A stretch of DNA of 54,227 nt from the NCBI GenBank assembly GCA_002698425.1, contig NZXU01000051.1, forward strand, positions 1 through 54,227. Reading direction: 5' to 3'. Below the pieces are notes generated by a model, which saw only the letters and a program-made list of their open reading frames with translations, was not told the origin of the DNA and did no database searches. How positions within the stretch are numbered: the first letter of the stretch is position 1; each line of letters begins with the position of its first letter. Below, piece by piece: positions 1-8,521 of the stretch. This stretch comes from Ahrensia sp. GTDB lineage: Bacteria; Pseudomonadota; Alphaproteobacteria; Rhizobiales; Rhizobiaceae. Both the position numbers and the translations under genes were made by a program.

Positions 1-333
1 CTCGGCCTCGAGGCATGGGACACGACGTTGGGCAGGGGGCCGCCAGCGAGCGGCAGCGAAGCTTAAGGGCGGGACAAAGATCAATCCGGTTTCCAAGAGG
101 AAGCGCGGAGGCGATGCCGCGCGTCCACTCTCCCCCCTTCGTGGGGGAGAAAGCAAAGCTTGAGTTTAGCGACAGCTAAGCCCTTAGCTTTTGCAAGAGG
201 GGGGGCGCGATGTCCGCGACACGCGCAGAAGAGACCGAACGCACCGCCACACCCTCGCACAACCGGTCGCAAGGCCGGGGCAACCCGGGCGTGCAACAAG
301 GTGCGGGACATCACACAACAGCGGAGCAGCGTC
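1..333. other. Window edge and intergenic stretch
   Basis: No gene can be firmly assigned here. Frame 1 on the plus strand is open from the window edge to a TAA at 64-66 and could be the last 21 codons of a gene that starts outside the window, but that is too short to identify. The rest lacks a convincing coding frame. It contains the double hairpin listed at 129-194 and a GGAG element near 322 that serves the gene starting at 334. Confidence 0.4.
129..194. repeat. Double-hairpin intergenic repeat
   Basis: Two adjacent inverted repeats are visible. The first is TCTCCCCC (129-136) paired with GGGGGAGA (143-150) around a 6 nt loop. The second is an imperfect palindrome of about 40 bp whose ends are GCAAAGCT and AGCTTTTGC, with TTTAGC/GCTAAG inside. 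Neither is followed by a T-run, so a terminator is unlikely. The layout resembles the short interspersed palindromic elements common between genes in Hyphomicrobiales; that link is inference, since only one copy is in the window. Confidence 0.4.
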
Positions 334-750
334 ATGAAGGTCGACAGCGGATCGGACTGGATGTCCATCAACCGGGCGGCGGCTGTCCGAGCCCACGACG
401 CCGGTGCGTCCGCCGCCTTCGCGGCGGCGATGGCGGAGACCGGCGACAAGACCGCCGACACCGCCGGGCGGGCCGATTTCACCTCGATGACGCGTAACGA
501 AATGCGCGACTGGGTGAACGCGGAAATCCGCGCCGGCCGCATGACGGTCGATGTCAGTTCGCCCTTCATCACCATGACGCTGCAATTCGACGGTTTCGGG
601 GGTGCGGCGGATGCCGCGACCGAGCGTGTCGATTTCCTCGATATGGCGCGCAGGGGCATCGAGGCGGCGCATTATTTCAACAATCCGGAAGGCGCCGAAC
701 GCTTCCGGGCCGCCCTCGACATCATTCTGGCGCGGCAGGAAGACGCGTAG
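334..750 (+). CDS. Hypothetical protein, 138 aa
   Basis: A 138-residue soluble protein that I do not recognise. The frame is open further upstream, but the ATG at 334 is preceded by GGAG at a usable distance and the earlier codons read like non-coding sequence. The sequence is Ala-rich at the N-terminus (residues 10-35), with no signal peptide and no membrane segment. The middle contains a Thr/Asp/Met-rich stretch and the C-terminus is a likely amphipathic helix ending in Arg-Gln-Glu-Asp-Ala. It lies tail to tail with trkH, only 9 nt from that gene's stop. A conserved alphaproteobacterial unknown is the best guess. Confidence 0.6.
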   Translation: MKVDSGSDWMSINRAAAVRAHDAGASAAFAAAMAETGDKTADTAGRADFTSMTRNEMRDWVNAEIRAGRMTVDVSSPFITMTLQFDGFGGAADAATERVDFLDMARRGIEAAHYFNNPEGAERFRAALDIILARQEDA

Positions 751-759
751 GCGAGGGGC

Positions 760-2214
760 TCACTCGCGCCAGAAGGACGGAGCCGTCAACACCAGCACGG
801 TGAAGATCTCGAGGCGTCCGAACAGCATGGCGAATGAGAGGATCCATTTCGCCATGTCGGACAGCGGCGCGAAATTGCCGGCGGGGCCGATAATGTCGCC
901 GAGGCCGGGGCCGACATTGGCCAGCGCGGTCAGGATGCCGGACATCGAGGTGATGAAGTCCGTGCCGGTCAGCGTCAGCGCCACGGTCAGCAGGCTCCAG
1001 ATGAGGATGAAGGCGGTGAAGAACAGCAGCACGATTTCGAGCGTTTCCTCATCCACCGTGTCGCGGCCCGAGCGCACGCTCGCCACCGAGCTCGGATAGA
1101 TGAAGCGGTCGAGCGCCCGGCGCATGATGCCGTAGAGGGCGATCCAGCGATAGGCCTTGACGCCCCCGGCGGTCGAGCCGGAGCAGCCGCCGAGAAAGGT
1201 CGCCATGAAGACGAGCGAGATCGCGAACGGGCCCCATTGCAGATAGTCCGCATTGGCGTAGCCGGTCGTCGTCACCAGCGAAACGATGTTGAAGATCGCG
1301 TGTTCGAGGCCGGGTCCGAAATCCTCGGTGTGGTTGATGCGCAGGTAGAACGCCAGGATCACGCCGAGCCCGAGCGTGTAGCCGAGCATGACGATCACCT
1401 GGTTGTCGCGGAACATGTCGATGCGCCGGCGCAGCATCAGGACGACCAGCGCCGTGAACGGCGTCGCGCCGACCAGCATGAAGACGATCGCGATCCATTG
1501 CGTCGACAGGTTCGGAAAATAGCCGAAGGAGGCGTCGTGGGTCGAATAGCCGCCGGTCGAGACCGTCGTCATCGCATGGTTGATCGCGTCGAAGCCCGAC
1601 ATGCCGGACATCGCGTAGAGCGTCGCGCAGATGAACGTCGAGGTCGCGTAGATCGAGATGATCGAGGTGGCGAAAGTCGACATGCGCGAGAAGGGCCGGT
1701 CGTAGCGGTCGGAGGATTCCAGCTTGAAGATCGAGGAGCCGCCGATCTTCAGATAGGGCAGGATGAACAGGCCGAGGCCGATCACGCCCAGCCCGCCGAC
1801 CCATTGCAGGATCGACCGCCACAGCAGCAGGCCGGGCGGCAGGCCGTCGAGGCCCGAGATCACCGTCGAGCCGGTCGTGGTAATGCCGGACATGGATTCG
1901 AAGAACGCGTCGGCGAGCGAGAGCTTCAGCGAGGACTCCACGAAGGGCACCGCGCCGGCGATGGCGAAGGTCAGCCACAGGCAGTTGACGAGCAGAAAGG
2001 CGAAACGGGTCGAATAGGCCGGGCGAATGCCGCGCGTCGCCGCCGCGATGATCGTCGCCAGCGCCGCGATCACGGCCGAGGAAATGGCGAAGACGATCCA
2101 GTCGGAATTGCCGTAATAGAGGTCGGTCAGCGCCGGGATCAGCATCAGGGCCGCGAGCCAGGTCGCGAAGACGGCGCTGACATGAATTGCCGCGCGCAGA
2201 TTTCTGCCTTTCAT
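760..2214 (-). CDS. trkH: TrkH-family potassium transporter
   Basis: Inner-membrane K+ translocating subunit of the Trk/Ktr superfamily, 484 aa. The four pore-loop filter segments of the family are visible: TTTGS around 112-116, STGGYS around 219-224, TTTGY around 315-319 and NVGPG around 433-437, each between pairs of hydrophobic helices. Length is typical for TrkH. The start at 2214 is supported by AGGAGAGG just upstream. In the family TrkH works with a cytosolic NAD-binding TrkA, and no trkA is present in this window. The gene is divergent from ilvA with about 120 bp between starts. Confidence 0.93.
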   Translation of the reverse strand: MKGRNLRAAIHVSAVFATWLAALMLIPALTDLYYGNSDWIVFAISSAVIAALATIIAAATRGIRPAYSTRFAFLLVNCLWLTFAIAGAVPFVESSLKLSLADAFFESMSGITTTGSTVISGLDGLPPGLLLWRSILQWVGGLGVIGLGLFILPYLKIGGSSIFKLESSDRYDRPFSRMSTFATSIISIYATSTFICATLYAMSGMSGFDAINHAMTTVSTGGYSTHDASFGYFPNLSTQWIAIVFMLVGATPFTALVVLMLRRRIDMFRDNQVIVMLGYTLGLGVILAFYLRINHTEDFGPGLEHAIFNIVSLVTTTGYANADYLQWGPFAISLVFMATFLGGCSGSTAGGVKAYRWIALYGIMRRALDRFIYPSSVASVRSGRDTVDEETLEIVLLFFTAFILIWSLLTVALTLTGTDFITSMSGILTALANVGPGLGDIIGPAGNFAPLSDMAKWILSFAMLFGRLEIFTVLVLTAPSFWRE

Positions 2215-2336
2215 GGCCTCTCCTGCGGCCGCATCCCACGGCGGCCGCTCTGGTCAAAGCGGTAGCGGGCCTATAGACCCGCTTCCAGGTGAAAACCACC
2301 GGATTCTCACATGCCGCGCAAGTTGGAACGCCTTTC

Positions 2337-3590
2337 ATGAGCGATTTTCTTTCCGCCGTCGCCGATGCGACGCAAGCCATGCGGGAGCTGTTTCCCGAAA
2401 CGCCGCTGCAGCAAAACGCCTTCCTGTCGCAGAAATACGGGTCCCGCATCTTCCTAAAGCGCGAGGATCTGTCGCCGGTACGGTCCTACAAGATCCGCGG
2501 CGCCTTCAATTTCATCCGCAAGCGCCTGGCCGAGGGGCTCGACGGGCCTTTCGTCTGCGCGTCGGCCGGCAACCATGCCCAGGGGCTCGCCTTCGTCTGC
2601 AAGCATTTCGACAAGCAGGGTGTCATCTTCATGCCGGTCACCACGCCGCAGCAGAAGATCGACAAGACCCGCGCCTTCGGCGGCGACAATGTCGAGATCA
2701 GGCTCATCGGCGACTATTTCGATGACTGCAATCGCGCGGCGCTCGACTATGCGGCCGAGGAAGGCGCGGTCATGGTGCCGCCCTTCGATCATGCCGACAT
2801 CATCGAGGGACAGGCCTCGGTCGCCGCCGAAGCTTTGGCGCAGGCCCCGGCGGGCGTCTCGTTCGACCGGGTGATCGTCGCAGTCGGCGGCGGCGGCCTG
2901 TCGAGCGGACTGACCCGCTATTTCGCCGAGACCGGCGAGCCGGCCGCCTTCACGCTGGTCGAACCGGCGGGGGCGCCGAGCCTGAGGAGGAGCCTCGAGG
3001 CGGGCGAGCGCGTCCAGCTCAAGCGCTTCGACAATTTCGTCGACGGCGCGGCGGTCGGGCAGGTCGGCGCAATGCCCTTCGATGTCCTGAAACGATATGA
3101 GCCGCGCGATGTGACCCTGGTGCCCGAAGACCGGCTCTGCACCACGATCATCGAGATGCTGAATGTCGAGGGCGTGGTGCTGGAGCCGGCCGGCGCGCTG
3201 ACCGTCGACGCACTGAAGGACCTTTCGCCGTCGGCGCGCGTCAACAAAACCGTGCTGTGCATCGCGTCGGGCGGCAATTTCGATTTCGAGCGTCTCGCCG
3301 AGGTCAAGGAGCGGGCGCTCCATGCCGAGGGGCTGAAGAAATACTTCGTCCTGCGCATGCCGCAGCGCCCCGGCGCGCTGAAGGATTTCCTCGACCTGCT
3401 CGGTCCGGAAGACGACATCACACGCTTCGAATATCTGAAGAAGTCGGCGCGAAATTTCGGCTCGGTGCTGATCGGCATCGAGACCCGGGACCCGTCCAAT
3501 TTCGCCGGGCTGATGGCGCGGATGAATGACAACGGCCTCGCCTGGCAGGATATCACCGACAACGAACTGATGTCGGGCATCCTGGTCTGA
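2337..3590 (+). CDS. ilvA: Threonine ammonia-lyase (threonine dehydratase)
   Basis: PLP enzyme that deaminates threonine to 2-oxobutanoate, the entry step of isoleucine synthesis; 417 aa. The PLP lysine is K52 in SYKIRGAFN, followed by the substrate loop AGNHAQG (78-84) and the glycine-rich phosphate loop GGGGL (184-188). A C-terminal regulatory segment from about residue 330 (ALHAEGLKKYFVLRMPQRPG) is ACT-like, as in the biosynthetic feedback-regulated class; it is shorter than the E. coli double ACT region. I chose the ATG at 2337 because homology begins there; an in-frame ATG at 2289 would add 16 unrelated residues. Confidence 0.92.
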   Translation: MSDFLSAVADATQAMRELFPETPLQQNAFLSQKYGSRIFLKREDLSPVRSYKIRGAFNFIRKRLAEGLDGPFVCASAGNHAQGLAFVCKHFDKQGVIFMPVTTPQQKIDKTRAFGGDNVEIRLIGDYFDDCNRAALDYAAEEGAVMVPPFDHADIIEGQASVAAEALAQAPAGVSFDRVIVAVGGGGLSSGLTRYFAETGEPAAFTLVEPAGAPSLRRSLEAGERVQLKRFDNFVDGAAVGQVGAMPFDVLKRYEPRDVTLVPEDRLCTTIIEMLNVEGVVLEPAGALTVDALKDLSPSARVNKTVLCIASGGNFDFERLAEVKERALHAEGLKKYFVLRMPQRPGALKDFLDLLGPEDDITRFEYLKKSARNFGSVLIGIETRDPSNFAGLMARMNDNGLAWQDITDNELMSGILV

Positions 3591-4742
3591 TCACTCGGCG
3601 GCGTCGTCTTCCATGATGCTGTCGATGGTCGGGATGATCTGGGCCCGTTCCCGGCTGCTTCGTCGGATCGCCTGGTGGCGTTGAGGCGGTATCTTGCCGG
3701 AGCGCGACAGCAGGATGGCGATCGGCCGCGTACCCTCGAATTCGGAAAAGATGATGACGAGGATCGCGGTCACCGGCACCGCCAGCAGCGCGCCGGAAAT
3801 GCCCCAGACCGAGCCCCAGGCGGTCACCGAGACGAGGATCATCAGCGGGCTCAGATTGAGCGAGCGCCCCATCAGGCTGGGTTCGAGGAACGAGCCGACG
3901 AAGACCTGGCAGAAGGTGAGGCCGAAGAAACAGGTGGCGATCATCGACCAGTCGCCCTCGAACTGCACGATGGCGATGGCGGTCGGCGCGACCACGCCGG
4001 CCATCGAACCGAGATAGGGGATATAGTTCAGGATCGCGATCAGCACGCCCCAGAAGGCGGCGAAGTCGAGGCCGATCACCAGCATGACCACATAGGAGAT
4101 CAGTCCGAGGACGAGATTGATGAAGGTCTTGGCGGCGAGGTAGTCGCCGATGCGGTCGTTGATCGTGTCGACGATCTGGCTGATCAGCGCGCTGTCGGCG
4201 GGGTCGGTCGCCATGCGCGCGAGCTTGCGGGCGAAGACCCTGCGTTCGCCGAGCGCGAAGCCGGTATAGACGGTGATGACGAAGACCGTGCCGACAAGCA
4301 CGGAGATCGAGGTGACCGTCGAGCCGATCAGAGACTGCAACCGGATTTCGCCGAACACGTCGCGCCGGATGGTCGCCCATGTCGGTTCGGTTTCGAACCC
4401 GAACTGCACCGCCAGCCCCTGGATGATGCGCAGGAGCGAGGCCTGGTATTGCGGCACTGACGCGATGACCTGGTTGATGTTCTGGATGATCAGCAGCACG
4501 AAACCGGTGATGATGACCGCGATGGCGAGCAGCGAAATCAGGAAGCGGACCGGGCCCGGCAACAGCTTGCCGACCACCGGCAGCATTTCCATGCGGCGCG
4601 CCAGCGCCACGACGATATAGGTCAGGATGATGGCGGCGATGACGGGAACGAAGACATTCTGGCCGATATAGAGAATCCAGCCGATCATGAGCGCCAGCGC
4701 CATGCCGTAGACGAGATTCCGGAAACGATCGTGGGCCTGCAT
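3591..4742 (-). CDS. AI-2E family transporter (PerM/YdiK type)
   Basis: Polytopic inner-membrane protein of 383 aa in the AI-2E transporter family (PF01594). Hydrophobic helices cluster at about 12-40, 65-85, 150-180 and 210-330, in the family pattern with a soluble central loop. The family motif region near ILNYIPYLGSMAGVV (about 238-252) is well kept. The family covers exporters of many small molecules, so the substrate cannot be inferred, and autoinducer-2 export should not be assumed. The gene stops at 3591, directly abutting the ilvA stop, so the two genes are convergent with no room for a separate terminator. Confidence 0.88.
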   Translation of the reverse strand: MQAHDRFRNLVYGMALALMIGWILYIGQNVFVPVIAAIILTYIVVALARRMEMLPVVGKLLPGPVRFLISLLAIAVIITGFVLLIIQNINQVIASVPQYQASLLRIIQGLAVQFGFETEPTWATIRRDVFGEIRLQSLIGSTVTSISVLVGTVFVITVYTGFALGERRVFARKLARMATDPADSALISQIVDTINDRIGDYLAAKTFINLVLGLISYVVMLVIGLDFAAFWGVLIAILNYIPYLGSMAGVVAPTAIAIVQFEGDWSMIATCFFGLTFCQVFVGSFLEPSLMGRSLNLSPLMILVSVTAWGSVWGISGALLAVPVTAILVIIFSEFEGTRPIAILLSRSGKIPPQRHQAIRRSSRERAQIIPTIDSIMEDDAAE

Positions 4743-4836
4743 TTTATCCCGCAGTTCGGTTATGTTCCGGCCATTGTGGAGATTGCAGCAGACTTTGCAA
4801 CCACGATGGCAACCGACTTTGTGCGGTGCAGTGCGA

Positions 4837-5838
4837 TCAAAGGCCCTGAACGAAGGCCTCGATCGCGGTCGCGACCTTCTCGTTGTTCGACGGGGACAGG
4901 ATGTCGCCCGCGATCACGTGATTGGACGGATCCTCCGCGCTGGTAACCTCGAGCACGTCGGCGGGGCCGCCCCAGCGTTCCGCGATTCCGGCCGTGACGC
5001 TCTGGTCGACGACCTGATCGTCCGGGCTGAAGACGAACAGGACGGGGATCCGCATCTGTTCGAAGGGCAGGGCGCCCGCCGCCTTGACCATCGCGGCCAT
5101 CGGCAGGACGGCCTTTGACGGATATCGGGTGGTCCAGTTCTCGCCATGCGCCGCGTTTTGCGGCTCGAAGCCGCGTTCCTTGCCGACGACGAGCCGCACG
5201 ATCGTTTCCGCGAAGGGCCAGGTCAGAAGGCCCGAGCCGGACGCGCGCACCTTGAAGTTGGGCGAGATCAGCACCAGGCCGTCGATCCGGTCCCTGAGCT
5301 CCGGCTCGGATGCGGCGAGCGCCGCCAGCGTGCCGCCGGTGGAGGTTGCGACCATCACCACCTTCTCGCCGATGCGTTCGCCGATGGCGACGGCTTCGGC
5401 GGCGTCCTGGATCCAGGCATTGACCGTCGCCTCGGCCATCGCGTCGCCGTCTCTTCCGTGGCCGGCGAGGCGACCGTAATAAAGGTTTGCGCCGAGCGTT
5501 TCGGCGACCATGTCGGGCACCGGCCGGACCTCGGCCTTGGCGGCCGAAAAGCCGTGCAGATAGACGAGCGAGATCGGTGTTTTCGCTTTCGACGATGGAT
5601 AGGCCCAGACGATTTCCTTGGCCGCCGCCGGGCGGATGTCGTCAAACTTGCCTTCCTCGCGCGCAAGATAGGCGTCGAGATCGTCACCAATCGCGGCCGG
5701 GTCGAAGCGGACGGCCATGTCGACCGGCGTGCGCGGGCCGAATATCCAGGCGGCCGCGAGAGCGACGACGATGAGAACGAGAATGGTCAGCACGGTCTTG
5801 ATCCGCGAACGGCGTTTTCGGGGCTTCTGTTCCGACAT
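4837..5838 (-). CDS. Membrane-anchored alpha/beta hydrolase
   Basis: Serine hydrolase of the alpha/beta fold, 333 aa, with a basic N-terminus and one membrane helix (about 14-34), so the catalytic domain probably faces the periplasm. The oxyanion segment is YLHGFSAAK, the nucleophile elbow is VATSTGG (Ala replaces the first Gly of GxSxG), the acid is in FSPDDQVVD and the histidine in SNHVIAGD near the C-terminus. I chose the ATG at 5838 because GGAGGAG lies upstream. A longer frame to 5934 would need a TTG start and places 32 charged residues before the anchor. Substrate unknown. Confidence 0.8.
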   Translation of the reverse strand: MSEQKPRKRRSRIKTVLTILVLIVVALAAAWIFGPRTPVDMAVRFDPAAIGDDLDAYLAREEGKFDDIRPAAAKEIVWAYPSSKAKTPISLVYLHGFSAAKAEVRPVPDMVAETLGANLYYGRLAGHGRDGDAMAEATVNAWIQDAAEAVAIGERIGEKVVMVATSTGGTLAALAASEPELRDRIDGLVLISPNFKVRASGSGLLTWPFAETIVRLVVGKERGFEPQNAAHGENWTTRYPSKAVLPMAAMVKAAGALPFEQMRIPVLFVFSPDDQVVDQSVTAGIAERWGGPADVLEVTSAEDPSNHVIAGDILSPSNNEKVATAIEAFVQGL

Positions 5839-5941
5839 TGCAGCGTCACGCTCCTCCGCGCTTCGATTGACGTAGTCGTAAAGGTCAGCCGGCGGGTTGG
5901 CAATCTGGCGTTGAATCTCTGGTATAGGATTCAATAAGAAA

Positions 5942-5965
5942 ATCGCCGCCCCGAGGAGCGGCGAT
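5942..5965 (-). terminator. Terminator of cpdB
   Basis: ATCGCCGC (5942-5949) pairs with GCGGCGAT (5958-5965) around 8 nt. Read on the minus strand the stem is followed by TTTTCTTATT, 22 bp past the cpdB stop. Confidence 0.8.
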
Positions 5966-5986
5966 CATCATGTCGGGTCATGCCAA

Positions 5987-7978
5987 TCAGAGCGTGATGC
6001 GGAATTTCGCGAAACCGCCTTCGCCGTCTCCGGCGGGCTCGATCGTCACGCCCTTCACGTCGCCGGCATATTGCGCGCCCTTCGGCCCGGTTTCGAAGAT
6101 CACCGTGGCGCCTTCGACCGGAGCGAAGGTCCAGTTGGCGTCTGCCGAAGGGTTGATGGTGCCCTGATCGACGATGTAGCGCACGATCACGTCGCGGTTC
6201 GTGTCGGGTGCTGACAGGATGACCACGTCGTTGTTGATGCCCGGGAAATTGCCGCCGCCGCCGGCGCGGTAGTTGTTCGTCGCGACGACGAATTTCTGCG
6301 CCGGATCGATCGGCTTGCCGTCGAACATCAGGTCGACGATGCGGCTGGAGTCCGCATTGGCGATCTCGCCCTTGGACGTGTATTTCGCCGGTTTCGAAAG
6401 ATCGATCTTGTAGGTGACACCGTCGATCACGTCGAAATTGTAGGACGGGAAGTCCGGGTTCATCAGCGGCTGGTCGGCCTTGCCCGGCTCGACCTGGTTG
6501 AAGATGCCGGCCGACATTTCCAGCCATTCCTTCACCGTCGCGCCGTCAATGGCGACGGCGCGCACCGTGTTCGGATAGAGGTAGAGGTCGGCGACATTCT
6601 TGATCGCCACGTCGCCGGCGGCGACATCGGTGTAATATTCCGGCCCGCCGCGGCCGCCGGCCTTGAAGGGTGCGGCGGCGGAGAGAACAGGAAGATCCTT
6701 GTATTCGCCGTCCTTGAGGAGATCCGTGACATACCAGATCTGCGCCTGGCTGACGATCTGCACCGACGGGTCGTCGGCGACGAGGGCGAAATAGGAATAG
6801 AGCGGCGCCGAGGTCTTGCCGACCGGGGTGCGGACATAGGCGAGCGTCGACTCGTGCTCGTCGGTGACCGCTTCCTCGACTGCCGGCAGGTTTTCGACCA
6901 GTGCGGTGACGGAGCGATCCTCGTTGCGCTTGGAGATCGGCCGCGTCTCGACGGTCGAGTCGACCACCTTCCAGCTATTGCCGTCGCGCTCGATCATCAG
7001 ATCGATCAGGCCCATATGAGAGCCCCAGAAGCCGCCCTGTACCGCGGGCTTGCCCATCAGCAGACCCTTTTCGTTGTCGACGCCCTCGATGCCGTCGAAA
7101 TCGCCCGGGAAGACCCGGTGCTGGTGGCCGGTGAAGACGGCGTCGATGCCGTCCACGCCGGCGAGGAACAGCGAGGCGTTTTCCATCATCTCGGTCTGGA
7201 CGCCGTCGATCCCCGAATGCGAAAGCGCGATGACGATATCGGCGCCGTCCTCCTTCATCTGCGGAACCCAGGCCTTGGCCGTCTCGACGATGTCGCGGGT
7301 CATGACGTTGCCGACGAGATGGCGCGAATCCCACGTCATGATCTGCGGCGGGACGAAGCCGATGAAGCCGACGCGCACGGTCTGCTCCTCGCCGGAACCG
7401 TCGGTCACGGTTTTGTCGAGGATGATATAGGGCTTCATGTAGAGCTTGTCGTCGCGCGGATTGGCCGCGAGTTCGGTGCCGTTGACCAGATTGGCGCAGA
7501 CGATCGGGTAGTTCGCGCCGGAATTGACCTTGTCCATGAAGGACAGGCCGTAGTTGAATTCGTGGTTGCCGAGCGTGCCGCAGTCATATCCGAGCACATT
7601 CATCGCCTCGATCACCGGATGGACCACGTCGCCGTCCATGCCGCGTTCATAGGCGATCCAGTCGCCCATCGGATTGCCCTGCAGGTAGTCGCCATTGTCG
7701 ATCAGCATCGTGTTGGTCGCTTCCTTGCGGAAACCGTCGATGATCGAGGCGGTGCGGGCGAGGCCCATCGTGTCGTTCGGCTTGTCGGCGTAATAGTCAT
7801 AGGGAAGCACCGCCACGTGGATGTCGGTCGTTTCCATGATGCGCAGATGCGCCTGGTTGGCTTGCGCCCGGACGGAGAAGGGATGCAGCGCGATGATCGC
7901 GCTTGTCGCCGCCGCGCCGGCCAGCAGCGAGCGGCGGGTAATCGGATGCAAGGCAATATTCGGGTTCAACTGAGACAT
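5987..7978 (-). CDS. cpdB: 2',3'-cyclic-nucleotide 2'-phosphodiesterase / 3'-nucleotidase
   Basis: Periplasmic bifunctional nucleotidase that opens 2',3'-cyclic nucleotides and removes the 3' phosphate to salvage nucleosides; 663 aa, the usual size. A twin-arginine signal is seen at the N-terminus (TRRSLLAG around residues 14-21, then a hydrophobic stretch and a RAQA cleavage site). The metallophosphatase domain shows TTDIH, GNHEFNYG and TGHQHRVFPG, and the C-terminal 5'-nucleotidase domain shows the NNYRAGGGGNFPG substrate loop. The start at 7978 has GGAGGAAT upstream. Monocistronic, with its own terminator. Confidence 0.93.
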   Translation of the reverse strand: MSQLNPNIALHPITRRSLLAGAAATSAIIALHPFSVRAQANQAHLRIMETTDIHVAVLPYDYYADKPNDTMGLARTASIIDGFRKEATNTMLIDNGDYLQGNPMGDWIAYERGMDGDVVHPVIEAMNVLGYDCGTLGNHEFNYGLSFMDKVNSGANYPIVCANLVNGTELAANPRDDKLYMKPYIILDKTVTDGSGEEQTVRVGFIGFVPPQIMTWDSRHLVGNVMTRDIVETAKAWVPQMKEDGADIVIALSHSGIDGVQTEMMENASLFLAGVDGIDAVFTGHQHRVFPGDFDGIEGVDNEKGLLMGKPAVQGGFWGSHMGLIDLMIERDGNSWKVVDSTVETRPISKRNEDRSVTALVENLPAVEEAVTDEHESTLAYVRTPVGKTSAPLYSYFALVADDPSVQIVSQAQIWYVTDLLKDGEYKDLPVLSAAAPFKAGGRGGPEYYTDVAAGDVAIKNVADLYLYPNTVRAVAIDGATVKEWLEMSAGIFNQVEPGKADQPLMNPDFPSYNFDVIDGVTYKIDLSKPAKYTSKGEIANADSSRIVDLMFDGKPIDPAQKFVVATNNYRAGGGGNFPGINNDVVILSAPDTNRDVIVRYIVDQGTINPSADANWTFAPVEGATVIFETGPKGAQYAGDVKGVTIEPAGDGEGGFAKFRITL

Positions 7979-8004
7979 GGCATTCCTCCGCTAGAGCGAT
8001 TCCT

Positions 8005-8021
8005 GATTGGCCCAACCAATC
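8005..8021. promoter_or_regulatory. Palindrome in cpdB-hlyU intergenic region
   Basis: GATTGG (8005-8010) and CCAATC (8016-8021) form a 6 bp inverted repeat with 5 nt between, in the divergent interval between cpdB and hlyU. It could be an operator; the regulator is unknown. Confidence 0.3.
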
Positions 8022-8126
8022 GGCAAATGATTGCAGTCGCATTGCAGATCGGTGTCAAGACTGTGACAGGGGCGAGAATTGACAGGCATGGTCCCCGGCC
8101 ACATGCTGGCGCGACAGGAGATACAC

Positions 8127-8432
8127 ATGACAGGATTCTTCAAACGTCTCTTCGGTTCGGCGGCCAATGAGAACGAGCCGCAGTCCAACGAGCCCGACGA
8201 GGTTTACAACGAAGTCGAACTGTTCGCGCGGCCCGTCAAGGAGGGCGGCCAGTGGCGCATTGCGGGAATGATCCGCAAGCAGGTCGACGGCACTCTCGTG
8301 GAGCGGAAATTCGTGCGCGCCGATCTGCTGCCCGATCCCGATACCGCCAGGAGCGCGACGCTCGGCAAGGCGAGGCTGATCGTCGACCAGAATGGCGACG
8401 GCCTGTGGCGGGGCGAAGACCGGGCGGTTTGA
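8127..8432 (+). CDS. HlyU-family protein
   Basis: Small cytosolic protein, 101 aa, matching the HlyU family (PF10115): an N-terminal FFKRLFG helix, the central sequence GGQWRIAGMIRK and a C-terminal segment ending DQNGDGLW. HlyU was named as an activator of haemolysin genes in Vibrio, but the alphaproteobacterial members are single small proteins without a shown role and lack a recognisable helix-turn-helix. AGGAGA 6 nt before the ATG at 8127 fixes the start; an upstream in-frame ATG at 8079 has no ribosome site. Divergent from cpdB. Confidence 0.8.
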   Translation: MTGFFKRLFGSAANENEPQSNEPDEVYNEVELFARPVKEGGQWRIAGMIRKQVDGTLVERKFVRADLLPDPDTARSATLGKARLIVDQNGDGLWRGEDRAV

Positions 8433-8521
8433 CACCCGGCGCCGGCGCATCTGCTTGACCGGAACGGCGGGCTGGCTTAGGCGCTTTCCCGCAGCCCCCA
8501 TTCCCAGGACCTGGAAACGCC

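Noticed and set aside
129..150. Hairpin as a terminator of an upstream gene
   Set aside because: No T-run on either strand and no defined upstream gene.
1237..2265. Plus-strand frame inside trkH
   Set aside because: Antisense to a transporter with all four filter motifs; composition is that of a shadow frame.
3591..4742. Quorum-sensing AI-2 exporter
   Set aside because: The family name is historical; members have varied substrates and no luxS or lsr gene is nearby.
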